Below are positions 11,940 through 26,900 of a stretch of 64,000 nt of DNA, piece after piece. The notes under the pieces were generated by a model. The model made no database searches and was not told the origin of the DNA. It was given only the letters and a program-made list of their open reading frames with translations. Origin of the DNA: Lycocorax pyrrhopterus obiensis (Eukaryota; Chordata; Aves; Passeriformes; Paradisaeidae); assembly GCA_014706295.1 (NCBI GenBank), contig JACSVZ010000001.1:118820763-118884762 (forward strand). Direction: 5' to 3'. Position 1 is the first letter of the stretch. Each line of letters opens with the position of its first letter. Both the position numbers and the translations under genes were made by a program.

Positions 11940-14900
11940 GTACCGCACGTTGTAAAGGTTCTTAAGGTACAGAATGTTTTTGACAGTTTCCCTGCCGTTT
12001 CTGTGCAAGTATTCTCAACCTTGAATGAGATGACATTGTAACTATGGCAGTTTACCACCAAAAGAGTTACGGATGGAAGGATTTGTCTGGCCAGCGGGGT
12101 ATTACCATAGGATTGTGAGAGCTTTGAAGATTGCCTTCCATTGTGATGAGCCTTGCTTTGGAAACCCCGTTTTTAAAGTTCCCTAAAATAGTCAGCTCCT
12201 TTCCATTCAAGGGCTGGTCATGACTGAGTTGACCAGTCTTAATCTATCACACAGGCCCTCCTTGACCCCAGAGGAGGACACAAGCATTGGACAGAGCTGG
12301 GTTACAAATACAGTGAATAAGATGACATCCTGGTTGGCATTTGGCTTGTTCCATGCCTGTCCTCCCTCACTGAAAAGGCATAGCAACAGCTAAACAGCAA
12401 ATCCCAAGCGTTTCTGCAGATACCTGCATTTCTGTGACGACCTGATTTGTATCAGCAACACCCTACTGTTTGTTTGCTGGACTTGCTTCAGTGTAGCTTA
12501 AAATGATTTATACTTCATCAATTATTACTTTCTGCTGTGGAGACTTTTGTAACAAGGTCTGACTTAAACTGCTGTCAAAGGCATGTTTCATCATAGTGAA
12601 AAATACCCAGTGTTGTTCCAAATTCAGTAAATCATTGCAAAAATGAGTAGCCAGTGGAATCTGAATATGTTCCGTCAGTTAAGCTGTTGTAAATGCTCCA
12701 CAGAAGCTCTGATGAAGTTTGCAACATTTGTGTCTGTAGACTACACGTTCCTTCTTGACATCAGGGAATGTCTGTTCCCACCCCTTCTGAGTTGAAGGGT
12801 ATTATGAAGTGGTTTGGCAGTAATATCCTCTCTCCAGAAACAGTATTAGGGCAATTCTATAAGTGTGGGTCCCCCATGATGTACTGCAATTTTTGAGGAC
12901 ATTCCAGAATGACCTATGGGCCATGTGAAAGTACATCTCTCCACCAAAACCAGCTGGCCAGATGCATCCTTGATGTTATATTACTGACTGCAGCCAAGTG
13001 GCACCAATGATTATTTTGGGCTTGTGAGTGCCTTTGTGAGGCAGTTTTTTCCCTTGAATATAATAAACACAGCATGGGGTAACTGTTGTATAAACTACCA
13101 TCATCATTCGGGCACTGTGGCTGATCAAAGGCATGAAAGCATTTTGGCAAGGCCATGAACATGTGAGATACAAATGCTCTGCATCTCAGGAAGTTCCAGT
13201 TCTGTTAAGGAGAAGGGACACATCTTGTAAACTGATTTCTTAGAAAAGAGCACCAGTGACCTCATCCCTCCTGCCCTTCCCTTTGGAAGTGGATCTGCAG
13301 TCTGCATAGGCAGGCAAGGTGATGCCCTGTAGCTAGGAGGAAGCATCACAGGCATATATTACAGAGACCTCCTGTTAGAGGGATCACTGCAAAGCTGGAT
13401 CTGGCTAGAGACAGTAACTGCACAGTGCTATTTTGAGTATCATTGTTTGCTTTTGTGGCTGCGTGCTTTTACACAGCAACATGAGAGAAAATGTGACTGC
13501 TGTTTACATTAGGCAGGAGAAAATACAAACAGATGTACAGGAGATGATTCAGCTCAGGTGCAAACAGAAGGTGACTCAGTAGGGGACAGCTATCTCCATT
13601 TACTAAAGATGTAACTCTATTTCACTGGTCCCTTCCAGAACTATCCCAAATTAGGAGGAGTTATTTGTTTGACTTGCAACTCTGTAAAAGGAGAATTGAC
13701 TGATAAAACTAAGTCTGCTGTGCTTTCCTTCCCTTTTAAACTCTTCAGAGTACATTTAATGCTCAAAAAGTGTTGGATGCATGTCCTCTTCCTCTGACAA
13801 TGGGAGATGTAGGATCACTGCAATGTGCTGCCAATGTGTGTCATTGCTGCTTGGGAGGGAAGGTTTCCAGTGATGACAACAGAGATCCAGCCACTGCCAA
13901 CCCTCTCAGCCTGGAAACAGGAATGCAGCTTGTGCCATCACAGTGGTAAATTTGTGATTTGGCCTCTTGGTATGACTGAGACCTCTTCTGATGAGAAACA
14001 AAGCAAAAATTCCCATAGATTTTGAGGGACTACCTAAAACTATCAGAATGGTATATTACAGTTACTCCTGTTAAGAGTGAGGTGACCTGGAGAAAACACC
14101 CTCCTTGTTACAGCCTACTGTGACTTTAAACATCATGAATCCTGTGTACAACCACACACACTATCCAAAAACACTGACAGAAAAGCCCTCTCTTAACTGA
14201 GTTTTGGAGGTGAACAAGAATTTCCTAAATACACTGCTGCATTTAAACTGTGTGTTTTTAGATGCTTTGGCTTGTGACTGTGTTAAAAACTGGACACAGA
14301 CTTGCCCTGGAAATGTCTTAATATTTTCTGCAGCTACAGTTCCAAGAGCACAGCTGGAGTGGGAGCACCAGTGTGAGCAGTAGGAGCACTCAGTCCTTTT
14401 GCCAGACCAGGAGAGAGACCAAATGACACTTTGTGTATAACACTGCTGACCTGTTTGTTGTCCTCCTCTGTTGCCACTCCCAGGGAAGCTGTACAGTAAG
14501 AACCAGGATATATTGCTGGGCCAATAAATTTGGAGTAGATATGGCCTTAGAAAGCATTAAAAATCACCCCACAAAACAAGACAAGCAGGCTGAGGATAGA
14601 CTTGCACATCCGTGCTATCCAATCAAACCAGTTCTGAAATTTGCTCGTGGCAAGTCAAGCAAATATCTGATAATGTGTGTAACTGCAAGCAAGAAGGAAG
14701 TGTCCCTTAAGCAGGAGGTCCTACACATGGCTTAAAGCTCGGGTCATGCTTGTCATCAGTCAGAACTCTTTCAAGTGAGGATTATTACAGAGCATGTTAA
14801 GGTACATGTAAGTAGATCAAGAATAAGTGGTTAAAAAGACACCTTTTTGAGTTGCCATGCTTCTCCTGGACATTGCACTCCCATAACTGTGCTCAGGAGT

Positions 14901-17900
14901 GTACGAGTGCCTCAAGCATGTCAGTGAGACAGCTGGGGGCTTAGTGTGTCCCCACTTGCTCTGGGCTCTGCACCATCAAGGCTTTGGTGGCGCGCAGGGG
15001 AATTTGGCCAACCTTCCCGGGGGCAGAGGGAAAAGTGACAAACAACAGCAAATTGGTAACATCCTAACTTGCCATGAGCATGGCTGTGATGAACGTGTTC
15101 CCATAAAGTTGGCCATGACTCCAATTCCAGTAGAGCTATGTCCTAGATCCAATGATACAGATGTTTCTTGCACGTTTATAGCCCAAAAGTTGTGATTTCT
15201 CTCCTGTGTAGAACAAAGTACAACTAAGTGTTTTCACTGCTGTACAGCTTCATACCTTGTTGTCAAGACTATCCTTTTTGCCCATTGTTCCAGAAAGTAC
15301 TGGATGAATGCCAAAACCTGAGATCCTGCCAACTCCTTGTCAATAGTCGGGTTTTTGGGCCTGATCTGTGTCCAGGGACCACTAAATTCCTCCTTGTCTC
15401 CTTTAAATGCAAACCTAGTAAGTAATCTTTATCAGGCAAATGTGTTTTTCTGCATGTTTTGTTGCTTGTTTTGGTTAAAATGTCACTGCACAAGGCTTTG
15501 CATAAATCCATGTGAAGTTTTGGGGCTCTTGGATTGATAACAAATTGTTCTTTTCTACTTTATGTTAGCTCTTCATTGTGTTTGCAGCTTCAGGGTGGTG
15601 GCTGCCAATTTAATGACCAGTGTAGTTTGGCAGGGGCAGATGTCAGACATCAGACTAGAAAGGAAAAATGTTTTGGAAATTATTTTTAGTGAGATAGCAA
15701 TGATAATGTCGTATTAGAAAGAGCTGAACAGCAAAACCAGATGGTTGGGCTAAGGATCCAAATGATGAAGGTATCCTAGGAAGGAATATGCAAAAATACT
15801 TAAGGACCTGGGCCCAAAGCTTTCAAAGATTCAAAAATACCTCCTGCTTATGGAATAATGGCCAGAAGATACATGTGCTGACTTAGATAGAGGCTTTTAT
15901 TGTAGAATCACATGTGCTCTGTGCAGGTATTCGATGCTGATATGTGAAGGAATAAATCTTGCCTCAAAGAGAATCCACTTTGTAAACATGAGAAAATGGA
16001 AGAACGATTACGACAATCCCCATGAGGTTTCCTTTATTGGTGGTTTTTAATCGTTCTCTTTGTTGCGATGGTATATGAGAACAAGCTCCAGTAGCCTGGG
16101 GGCTCAGCTTGTTTGGCAGTGAATCCCCAGTGTGGCTGAAATGGGTCCCAAAGAAAACAGCTGAATGATGATTTATGGGTAGGTTCACCAGCCAACTCAG
16201 AAATACCAACCCACAAGCAAAGGAGAAAGCACTAAGAGGGTTTTCTTTGATCAGAGCACTAAGATAGACATCAGTGGTAGAAAAGGAGTAGATGGCAAGC
16301 AAACTGAAGGGCCAGCTCACACTGGAAAGTGGAAGTCAGAGCAGAGAGATGGAGTAGAGTAGGCAGATGTTACCTTTGGCAAAGCACTGATTCAAGAACT
16401 CCCAGGGAGATACACAGGGCCAACCATTAGGGGGAAAAAAGCCTGAAATTTAAAATTTTCATGATCTGTTTTATTATATCAATAGTTTAATTCTTTTTGC
16501 ATATTGCAATTAGTCCATTATTAATAGTAGATGGACTTGAAAATCATAGCAGTGTCTGTGTCACTAGAAATCTCTTTTTACTAATCAAAAGTGAATTTGG
16601 ATCCTGTTTATTACTTTCAGAAGCTGCTTAATATTTTTTCCCACGGGAGATGAGCTTCTTTGAGTACATAGTATTTTCTGTGATCTGAATTTTTAAAAAG
16701 CTGGTCAAAAGCGTATTTAACAGCAAGTGCTGCCTTCAGGGTTGAGAAATAGTCCAATTCCAGTGCAAACTACATGATTTCTTGTGACAGGAAATTTATA
16801 TTTGTAGGTAAGATACCAATATTGTTAGTCTTGGCAGTGGAAAACATCCTTACTCAGGAAATCTCTTCAGGATAACTTCAAGTATATTTTGCAGTCTCCT
16901 TGCCTTCAAGTGGGCACTTAAGCAGTTGCCTAAATCCCTTAGCTTTTCATCTATCTAGAATTATTGTTGCTGTATCTCTGCAGAGGTTTATGTTGGGCTC
17001 TTCTCCTTGTCTGATACCACTTGGGGTTATATGCACTTCCACAGCCCCTCCAGCAAAGCCAGGCAGACTCAGAGCCCAGCTTTAGGCTGCCAGTCCTTGG
17101 GCAGAGACCCCAGGTTTTTGACCTATTTATTGGTGCACAGTATGGCAGGTGCTTCTGCAGAAGTCACAACCTGCAGCAGGTCAAGTATTTTTCAAAATCA
17201 CTCTTTTTTAGACTTAAGCTTGTGGCTGTTGATGAGCTCAAATGGAAGAAACTGGACTGTTACCAAGAACATTAACCTATTGTTTTATCTGTTCTGTTTT
17301 GGATGAAACAATAATGTTGAGTAGATAGGAGGTTTTTGTCTCTCCAGTTCCCCAAGAACCAGCATCCACCCTCCACTCACAGGGACATCACTCGCTAACA
17401 ATAAGGTCTCCCTTTTCTTCTGCTCAGCTCGGGAATCTCCTTTTCCTGTTTTCACATTTTTGAGGACAAAAAAATTGGAGGAGAATAAACTCTTCTCCCT
17501 GGCTTTATCTGCCGTAAAAAGGTTTGGCAACACAGCTCAGCCAGGAAGACTCAAGAAGGTAAAATGTCACAAACAGAGAGGCTGCTTAGGCCAGGAAGAG
17601 CCTTGTTGGCCAGGTGGCAGATTTAAAGGGTTTCCCTAGGAGCGATAAGCCATGAAGATGAGCTCAGTGCCCTCCCCACTTCTGCTGAGGGTGCTGCCAG
17701 GGTGCCTGTGCCAGCTGAGCAAGGGAGGGGGGGATTTTTCTCAGAGTCCTAATTCACATCGCTCTGCCAGCCAAACTTTCAAATGAGCCCTTGCTGGACA
17801 GTGCTGCCCAGAGAAACCCACTGACCTTGGTGGAGCCATGCAAATACAGCTGAGAGCACTGTCTGGCTTGGGATGGGACCCCGTCCTGGCCTTTGTCCTC

Positions 17901-20900
17901 CCATTGTCCGTCCCTTGCCCAGTGCTGTCACTGAGCAGTGCCAGCCCTGCCCGTGATTGGTAAGTGTGCAGAGGCAGCTGAGGCATGTGTAGAATGCAAC
18001 AGTGTCCTGAGGAGAGACAAAACGGAAAGATGAAGTTTCTCTTACTGAGCAGGAGTGGAAAGCAAGCCAGGAAACCAAGGAGGCTGTTCCACTGGGAGAG
18101 GAGATTGGCAAAAGTTAGGGTTTTTTATTCTGTTCAAAAAGGAGCCACACAGGCTCTAGATAGTCACTTGGGAGAAGCACTCTGCTCTTGACTTTGTGTC
18201 TGGCTGTACAAGTGCCACATGTCACTTGCAACAGCATTTGCAGGAAAGCTGGTTTCTGTCCTGCTGCTATTTGCTATTAACAGTCCAGCTAAATAAATTG
18301 CCTCACGCTATTATTGCTGTTTGCTTCTACTTTAGCTGAATACAAAACCAAATCAGCATGTGAAAACCAGGAACTGAAGCTCCACTGTCAGGAATCCAAG
18401 TTCCTTATCATCTACTCAGCCACCTACGGCAGATGGGCACATGAGGAGAGCGTCTGCTCAACAAAGGCGGAGCACACACCCCCCTTTGGTATGTTTGGGC
18501 ACCGTTGAGGGGCCTTCTCCAGGCAGGAGCACAGGGAAGAGGGGACACAGGTGGGGAGAAACTTCAGGTGCAAGAGCAATGGGGTTTTGAAAGCATTGGT
18601 GGTTGAAATGTGAGAGAGATTATTTCTGAAACTCAAACAAACTGCCCAATATGAGGGAGGAACATAGAGTAATAAATGCAGCAAAGTAATAAACTTTCAT
18701 GTAGTTAATCAGTCCGTAGTATGATTAGCATCAAAAACTAGTTCTCTTGCCTGTCTTGAATTTAGGTGACATATACTAAATATCTACTGTTTGCCTCTCT
18801 TCTTCCTCCAGCTTCTGACAATGACCAGGTGACCCAAGTATCATGATACAGTACCTTACTGCTCCTTCTTCTCTGATACCTGTTTCTGCCAGATGTTCCC
18901 TGCCTTAGCTGCAGACTGTAAGGAGAGGGTCCATGAGGCAGGGCCATTGCTTTAGATGCTGTTGTATGGCTAGACTCTAAGGCTGTGGTGGCACACTAGA
19001 AAGTTAAATGTACTTGGGACTTCTCTCTGGCACCAAGTCAGGCATGTCCTACGTACATAGTACTAAACTGTATAATATGTTCAGTGGTGACACTGAAGGC
19101 ATGACGGTAACTTTTCATGCCATGGAGAAGGCCAGCATGAGATGAGTGTTCTGTTCAAACCCCTCGGTACTACAAAGGGAAGGGCTTGCATGACTGATGC
19201 CAGCCCTGTGCAAAGGCTTAACATTGCTCCTAAGAAACATGCTTTAAGTGTCGTCTATGAGAAGCATCTCTGAACATCAAGAAGAGATCAATAATTAATC
19301 TTAAGAGCCCTTGGTCTGCAAGCCAATGTTGTTATTTAGTTATGTAGATACTATTAAAAATTTATTGGCTGAAAATCGCTATCTGTTCTTAGACAAGAAT
19401 CTATTTAATATTGCCGGGTCTGTGTTTCACATCGGCTCTCTTGGGCCTTCACATAGACTTAGCTGTGCCTGTCTGTTCTGTGGAAGAAACATTTTAGCAG
19501 GTCTCTGACAGGCCCTCACACCCTTTATGATGGTGGCATTAACAGGTGACACAAGGCAGGGCAGAGATGTCTCGGCTGATCGAGAGAGGCCGCCACCACA
19601 CTTGTATCTTGCACTTCACTGACCTCTCAAAATCACTCCCTTGCCTCTGATGTCAGCACTCACAGTTCACAGATCGGAATTCTGCAAACCTTTCCTACTG
19701 TATAAAGTCTCCCAGGACAAAGAGAAAGAATTTGCAAAAGCAACAAGATCTGCTGTGGCCCCTGTGTACAAGCACCTGTGCAGCAACACCCTGGCTGGCG
19801 CTGGTTTTGTGTTCTATAAAGCAGCCTAAGACATCAGTAATAGGAGAGAGCATAAAACCTGAGACAAATACAAAGTAGATCTACAGAAGGTAGATCCTTG
19901 TATAGATTTCCTACTACTTAATGGAAGTGCTTGGCCTCTTCCTGCGTGGTACCAGTGACCTTCTGCAGGCAGTGGAATTTCCAAAAGCCCCTGTGTGGTG
20001 TGGGAGCTCACATTCAGTTATCACAAATGACTCGGCACTTAGGAGCCAGATCCAATTGACTCCAGATCTATCTGTCTCAAGCCTGAATCTTATTTGTGTG
20101 GTTATTTAAGCACCTACAGATGTAAGTGGGTGCACGATTAGATTTCTGCAATGACTGTGTACCTTCCTCTCATGGAAAACAATGGTAATTTGAATGTAAT
20201 GACTTGAGACAGCTCTTCCTTCTTGAATCAGAGTCCATGTACCTAGTTATGCTTGAACCAAAAGCTAAATTGGCTCCAAAACACATCCATTGTTGTTTCT
20301 GCTCACATTGGTGCAACTCAGTCTAAAGGCAGCGCTCAAGCCTTTCCAGTTCTTTCACTGCATCAGAGAGAAACTGTGAGGTGGTTTTTTTAGCACTACG
20401 CAGAAGTCATCTGTAGGTCCTAATGACGGGCATAGAAAGTCTCTGGTGAGCTCAGATGTTTTGCATCTCTCCATACTTGATACAGTCCTGCCAGGTGTAC
20501 TGGGTATTGAATTGGATGCACCTTGAGATCTTGGCTACCTGCTGATATTTGTGATAGCAGTGTCAGTTGGGACAGATGTGTTATCAAGCATTGCTTTTCT
20601 GTGAACCACCTGTCAAATCAGCTGACAGATTTTCAGAGCTTTGCTTCAAAGGGAACTCAGGAAAACATGACAATTCTTTGGCATAAAGGCTCTTCTCCAT
20701 ATAGGAAATAAAGAATATAAATCCATCTCTGCTATGGGAGATATCTGTGTGGCCTTGAGGCACTTGTAGGATCCTGAGCCTCACCTCTACGTTTAGCATG
20801 AGTGTCTACTCATGCAACTGGTTTTCTGAGCCAGTTTAATAGTAAAAACCAGCTTCTGCAGCTGTCCAAATGCCTGGCACTGTTAAGACTGCACAGAATT

Positions 20901-23900
20901 TCCAGCAAGCAACCTCCCTGTTTTACTAAGACTATCAAAAACTTCACAAGAAAATTCTGGGTGTGGTTTTGTAGCAGATAGTTCTGCCTAGAGGAATCCA
21001 TTGTGCCCAGCACCAAAGCAGGAAACTACAGCAGTTTGTTCCTGTGAGAGCTGTTGCCTTTTCTGACCCATTATCTCTTTTTATATTTGTACTAACATGT
21101 GCATGAGGAAATAGAAAATGTATTGGCCAGAAGAAGTTAAAGAATTGTGCCAGGACAAGTTACCATAGAGAGCACCAGGAAGATTCAGGTCAACAAACAC
21201 CTCTCAAATAATAAATTACTCTTGTTAATACATGAAAATACTTGAAAGAAGGCTTGGTAGTGGGTTGCCCCTAGGTTCAACTTGCAAGCTAGAACACCGC
21301 GATATCCTTCCCAGAAATTCCTCTGGATGCACATTGGCTGGTCAGCTGTGCATTTCCTCAAGCACCAGTGACCAGCAGAGCCCTGAATTATACCCCTGCC
21401 ATGGTTCTCATTGCTGGAAGGTGGGGTTCCTTCCAGTGCAGCCCTTTTACCTGGTCCCACTTTTGGAGGGTTGAGAGGGGAGGTGGAGAATTCACGAAAT
21501 CTCATCACAGCTTGCACTGTGCCACGGCATACCCTGGGGTTAGGCTTTGTCCTAGTCTCCTCTTCCCAGTGGAATTCAGCTAAGAGGAAGAGGTGAGCAA
21601 GTCAAGCAAGAGGGATTTTCAAAATCCTGTAGGTTCCTTCCAGTCCAACTAGGTGTCATGATTTTTTTAATGTAACAGGATTCTATGATGCTGTGATTAT
21701 TTTTCATTTGTTTGTTTGGATATTGTGGCCAATTCAAAGGGCCTTACATCTCTTGACTCACTGACTGAAAAGCTTTTGGTTTCTGTCTCTTACTAAAAGA
21801 TGTACTCTCTGCCTGCTGTGAGCCAGTCTCTTGGGAAAGTCTCTTGAGAGCAGAAGTAATAGCAGTGAAGGCACAAGCAGCTGTAGGCAGATCTGGAAAT
21901 GTTTCCTCACTGCCTTGGCACTTTGGGTCTGGGAGACAGGAGTCGAATGAATTTCGTAGATGCAAAAGTAAGGATAAAACAGTTCAATTTTGCTTCCACC
22001 ACAAAACCCCTTAAGTCAGCTCTCTCTGTGTGCAGACATCAGATATGAAAAGGTCCTTGCCTGTGTCAGCCTGAGCAAACTGAGAAGCTTAGTAGGTGCT
22101 TTGGGCCCCAAGAGGTGCCAGTAGGAGCCATTGCACCCCTTGGCCCCAACAAATGTTGTCAAGAAAAAACTCCCTTAAAAGAAGAGGTTTTCAGAGCAGT
22201 GGCAGAATGAGGAGTGATTGTTTGAAGGGAAGAAGAGACCAGCCACCATTTTTACAGTCCAAGTAACTTTCTTCTGAGATGAACAGGCAAGATCAGATTT
22301 GGCTGGTGGAAGTTGCTTGGAGCTCTCTGAGACACACATCACTTCAACCAGTAATGTTTTCTTTACCAGCAGATATGGGGTTTCTTGGGTCTATTTTTTC
22401 ATGGCTCAAATTTGTGAAAGGTTTGGAAAAGTACACTTGGCCCCCAAGTCTAAAAAGAGTCAAGGAACTCCTGCATGTACACATGCAGGAGCAGGGAGTC
22501 TGGGTCCTGCTGCCAGGAAGCGGAGAGCCCCACTTGTCTCCTGCCCTTGCTGTTTGGTGGGATCGATCCCCCACTCTGCACACGCATGTGCAAGGAGGAA
22601 AGAGAGACTAAGTTTGCGAGGTTTTTTTGTACAAAAGTGCTGCTGATCACATTGTGTGTTTCTGCTGGAATCAGCAGTTCAAGTGGCCCTTTTCTGATGC
22701 ATAGGCGGGACCTTGCGTGCCATGCTCTTGCATAAATTACCATATTATTTCAGCAACTTTCTTTAGGATCCTGCAGCCTTAGCTTGCTGCATAGTTTCCC
22801 CTTGTCAATTCTCATCCCCACAGCTGATATTTGGGCTCCACAAAGCACAAGCCATCCTGATTTGGAGGTGTGAAATCTTTGCTTTCATTTTAAAATCAAA
22901 GCATTTCTTTGCTTTCATTTTAAAAGCGAGCTCCTTATTCTTCTGTGGGTGGGCACAGCCCAGGACACATAAAGCAGCGTAAGGAGCAGCTGGGGATGAA
23001 AGCAGTTGGAAATGTTTGGAGAGGGTGGGACAGGACGCTGTTCCTGGAGCCTGGCACAAGATGCTCCATCACCTGCAGGTCTTGTGTGGCAGGGTGGAAA
23101 GAAAGGGAGGGAAAGCTCCTCCTGTCTGAATTGAGAGAAGCTTTAAGAAACCAGAAGACAAATTACTTCTCATTAAAGCCTGCATGATTTATGGCATGCC
23201 ATTTGCATGCCAAAACTTTCCCAAACAAAGCTAATTAGGGAGCTGAAAGAGCCTTTCCTCCAGAAACAAGGCTTTGTACTCCAACTGTTAAATAGCTGCA
23301 GTCAGATTGGATAGTTTATTACTGCATTAAGAACCTCGTCTTGACACCCGTGTCCCTGTGCCATCCATAGCAGTGTCAGTAACAAAAGATCCACCGACAG
23401 TCTTGGTGTGTAACAACCAACTTCAGGAGAAAGGCATGGAGAAGGGAGTGTTTTCCCAGCCACACATTGCTGCCTTGTCCGCCACCGCTGGATGCCACCA
23501 GCCTTTTAGCACTCTGGGAATGTGCCTTTCCAGAGGCAGGTTATTGAAAATGCATGGTACCAGTCTAACAAGCCCCAGGGATATCTGTGTAGATCGAACA
23601 GCACTTAGTCAGAAAGAAGCCACATTGCATATTTATGTTCATCTCCCAATTAATGGTTTCTCTGGGGCCATTCCATGGAATTCCTTTACTCAAAACACAG
23701 CACTGACCTCTCCTAATTCAGTCACTGGAATAAGGTGTTTCACCAGGAGGAGGGTAAGTTATTCAAGGTATTCCCATTCCCATCATAGCTGCTGGGAGAA
23801 GTACTGGGAAAGTAGCAAGGATGCAAATAAAGCATTTTTGATTTTTTGATAAAGATTTTTGATCGAATCACTAAAACCCAAAATCTTTTTAGAATGCAGG

Positions 23901-26900
23901 AAGTTTTAAATAGGTTTTTTTAATGTTATAAGTCTTTCCAGGTAACGTCTGTCCTGTCCTGCAGAAGAAACCAGCCACGGTTTGCATTCACTCACCTGTG
24001 ACACCAGGCAAGCCTTGGGAGGTTCTTCAAAAACTGGCCTGCCAAGAACCTGCAGGCATATAATGACTGGCACAGGAGCCAAATCCAACATGGGTAGAGA
24101 TAATAAGAAGCTATTAAGTCCCACAGAAACATGAGCAAACGCCTACCAAAGGCGAAACGAAACACATACTTGCCATATCACTGAATATGTAGAAAACCAT
24201 CAGCATAGCATCCTCCTGTTTTTATAAGGCACGGAGAGTAGCTCCAAGGAAATTCTGTAGAAAACATAATTCAGTTTTCTGTTGTGCTCCCAATCCATTC
24301 ATTTATGAATCACCCGATAATTCCTCCTGATATTCTCCAGCTGGTTTTCTACTTGCCAAAGTAAGCTATTGGCTGCCTAAAACATCCATCCGAAGATATC
24401 CTTACTTATCTGAAATTGCCAGGGAGTGGAACTAAAACTGCTGAGTTATTTAATCAGAACTACCCAGTGCTTTAGGTCAGCTCTTCCCTGCCTTCCCAGC
24501 AGTCTCTTGGGACACACAGGTACTGAGATTTTAGGTCTCTGAAAAGTCAAAGGAAGAGCTCTCTCCTAAAATCCACATGCAAAGTAACCCACGAGCCCTT
24601 TGCCAGACAGATCAGCCCAATATCTCCTGATGGCTCTGCCCAGGTATATGACTTATTCAGTGCTTATTCAGGGAGTTAGCTCTAAAAACCACAAATCTGC
24701 CCCATTTTCACACATTAAATGTCAAGAACTCAGTCTCAAACCTTCTCTTCTTTTCAAACAGATTTGGGGAACCTTTGGAGCGTCCTTGCAAAGTGTTTAT
24801 CCTTCCTCTAAAGAGGCACAAATGAGCTTCAGCAGTTGGCAATTGACTGGGTGCCATCCTTTATTGTAGGAAGAGGGACTGTTTTAATGCCCAGAGAAAT
24901 ATGTTTCAGACCTCTAGAGCGCCCTTGCCTCAGAAGCCTCGAGTGAGACATATCTGTCATACACAGAAAGCCACAGTGTGTGGGGTGATGCAGAAAGATT
25001 CAGAGAAGTATTACTTGCTCCAGACTTGTCCTTTCTGCATCCTTTCTGTTTAGAAACCAAAACTACAGGGTGTTTTTTGCTTCGTGGCTTGGAGTTTAGC
25101 ACATGTGGATACAGAGAACTTAATCACATTTAGAGATGTTCTTTTTTTTTAAAGCAGAGTGTGACTCACACACTTTCCCACTCAAATAATTTCAGCTCCA
25201 GTGCAAACCCCATTTTTGGAAGCCACATGTTTCCCTGGTTAAATATTGAGCCCATTTTGACCTCTTCACTGTAAATCAAAAGCTGCTTTTTAATACCCTA
25301 AACTTCCCTGTAGCCTGAGCTGTTGCAACACATAAAAATTGATCTAACCTGACTTGAACTGAACTTGGGTGTCCGGTCAGCTCACCTCAGTAACCCAGGG
25401 CTGAGAGACAGACTTGGAAACAGCATTTCATCTCTCTTGATTTTAGATGGAATAGGTAGAGAGCTATTTGGATGTGCTTATTTTTTCCAAGACATCCTGA
25501 ACGGTACATCGAGACCTTATATTGGGCACCTGTTTGGAGCTCGACAAGACTCTTCCTGCAGCCTTAGTATGCACCTGGAAGGCAACATGGGAGAGTTAAC
25601 TTGCTGCAAGTTCACATTGTTATTGCAGCTGACTTCCTTGCATTGACAAATCTTAATATTTAACTCTGAAATCCTGCTTAGGCAAAGTTATGCCTGAGAT
25701 CAGATGCAGATTTGTATCTCTAGTCATGCATCCAGCAGCTCTCATTTCGGATCACACCAGAGTTGTATATTTATTGTACGTATTTTTTCTTTCAGACTGT
25801 TTGTCTTACACAGCACTGGAAGTGTTATCAAAAAGGTGTTATGGGAAGCAGAGATGCAAAATCATTGTCACTAGCCGGGATTTTGGAAGTCCGTGCCTAC
25901 CTGGAGTGACAAAATACCTTAATGTCAGCTATGCATGTGGTAAGAGCAAATCCACAATCATTTTCAAGCCCTCATTTCTGCTTGCAAAGACACACACGTG
26001 TCCACATATGGGCACTGAGCCTTCCTAAATATCCCTTTAACATAGGAAGTTTTTGACACAGACATACACAATATGAGAACAATCCCCTGGGCACAGCAGC
26101 ACCTAACAAAGACTCTGGAATTAAGGGGGTTTTGCTATAAAAAATGCAACCGACAATAAAATACCAAGTATGTAGTTCAATATTTTTGAGAAATACTATC
26201 CAGATAAGAGTCTGTTCCACAGAATCCATCTGCAACAGAGCTAGGAAAAATAACCTGGCATTGCCTGGCATCAGTGCAGGTAAAACAGTCCAGCATAATT
26301 GAAGCACTGTGTACAAGCCCAGTCCTGAAACCTGATTCATGTGAGCACATCTACAGCTTCTCCCTCACAGAGGAGTTTCCTTTCTCATGGAAAGGGAAGT
26401 GACGGTTTATGAAAAGTAAAGGCTTGAGGTTATTCATCCCTTGCAGGATTGAAATGTACTTCAGCTCATTCCTCAGACAAGAGGGAACAGGTTTCCATAT
26501 TGTTTGCTATAGACTAATATATTTTCATAAGAGGCAAGCAGAATTCCCTAAAATGCTTCAGTAGGAGCTGCTCCACAGCTACATATTGCAAAGTCCTTTG
26601 GCTGCACCCCTAGTGAGTAGTGGTCAAAGGGCACACGTTACCTGAGACATGCTTTTGAGAGCAGCAGTGTAGGATTGATGGCCAGATCACCTCTACCTGA
26701 AGATCAGAGGAAAATGAGCCCCGAGAGATTTTCAGTGTCCCCAGGTATTGGTTGTCAGCTGTGAAAGGCAGTGCAGCAATTCAGCTTCCTATTACTGGAG
26801 AGATACAGGAATCTGCCATTGCACCAATACATTAGATTATTGTGCAGCTGCCTTTATGAACGAGTTAATGCAATTCTCTCTGATTAGCATGAGCATAATT

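Larger units (their letters stand above)
18489..25795 (+). other. EVA1C largest internal intron (7.3 kb)
   Basis: It splits the second lectin domain. It holds one doubtful CR1 tail and the 30-nt direct repeat. The 163-codon ORF at 23358-23849 shows no domain and no splice-supported extension. Confidence 0.8.

Noticed and set aside
23358..23849. 163-codon + strand ORF
   Set aside because: It lies within an EVA1C intron, with no family resemblance and no supporting splice sites in phase with the gene.
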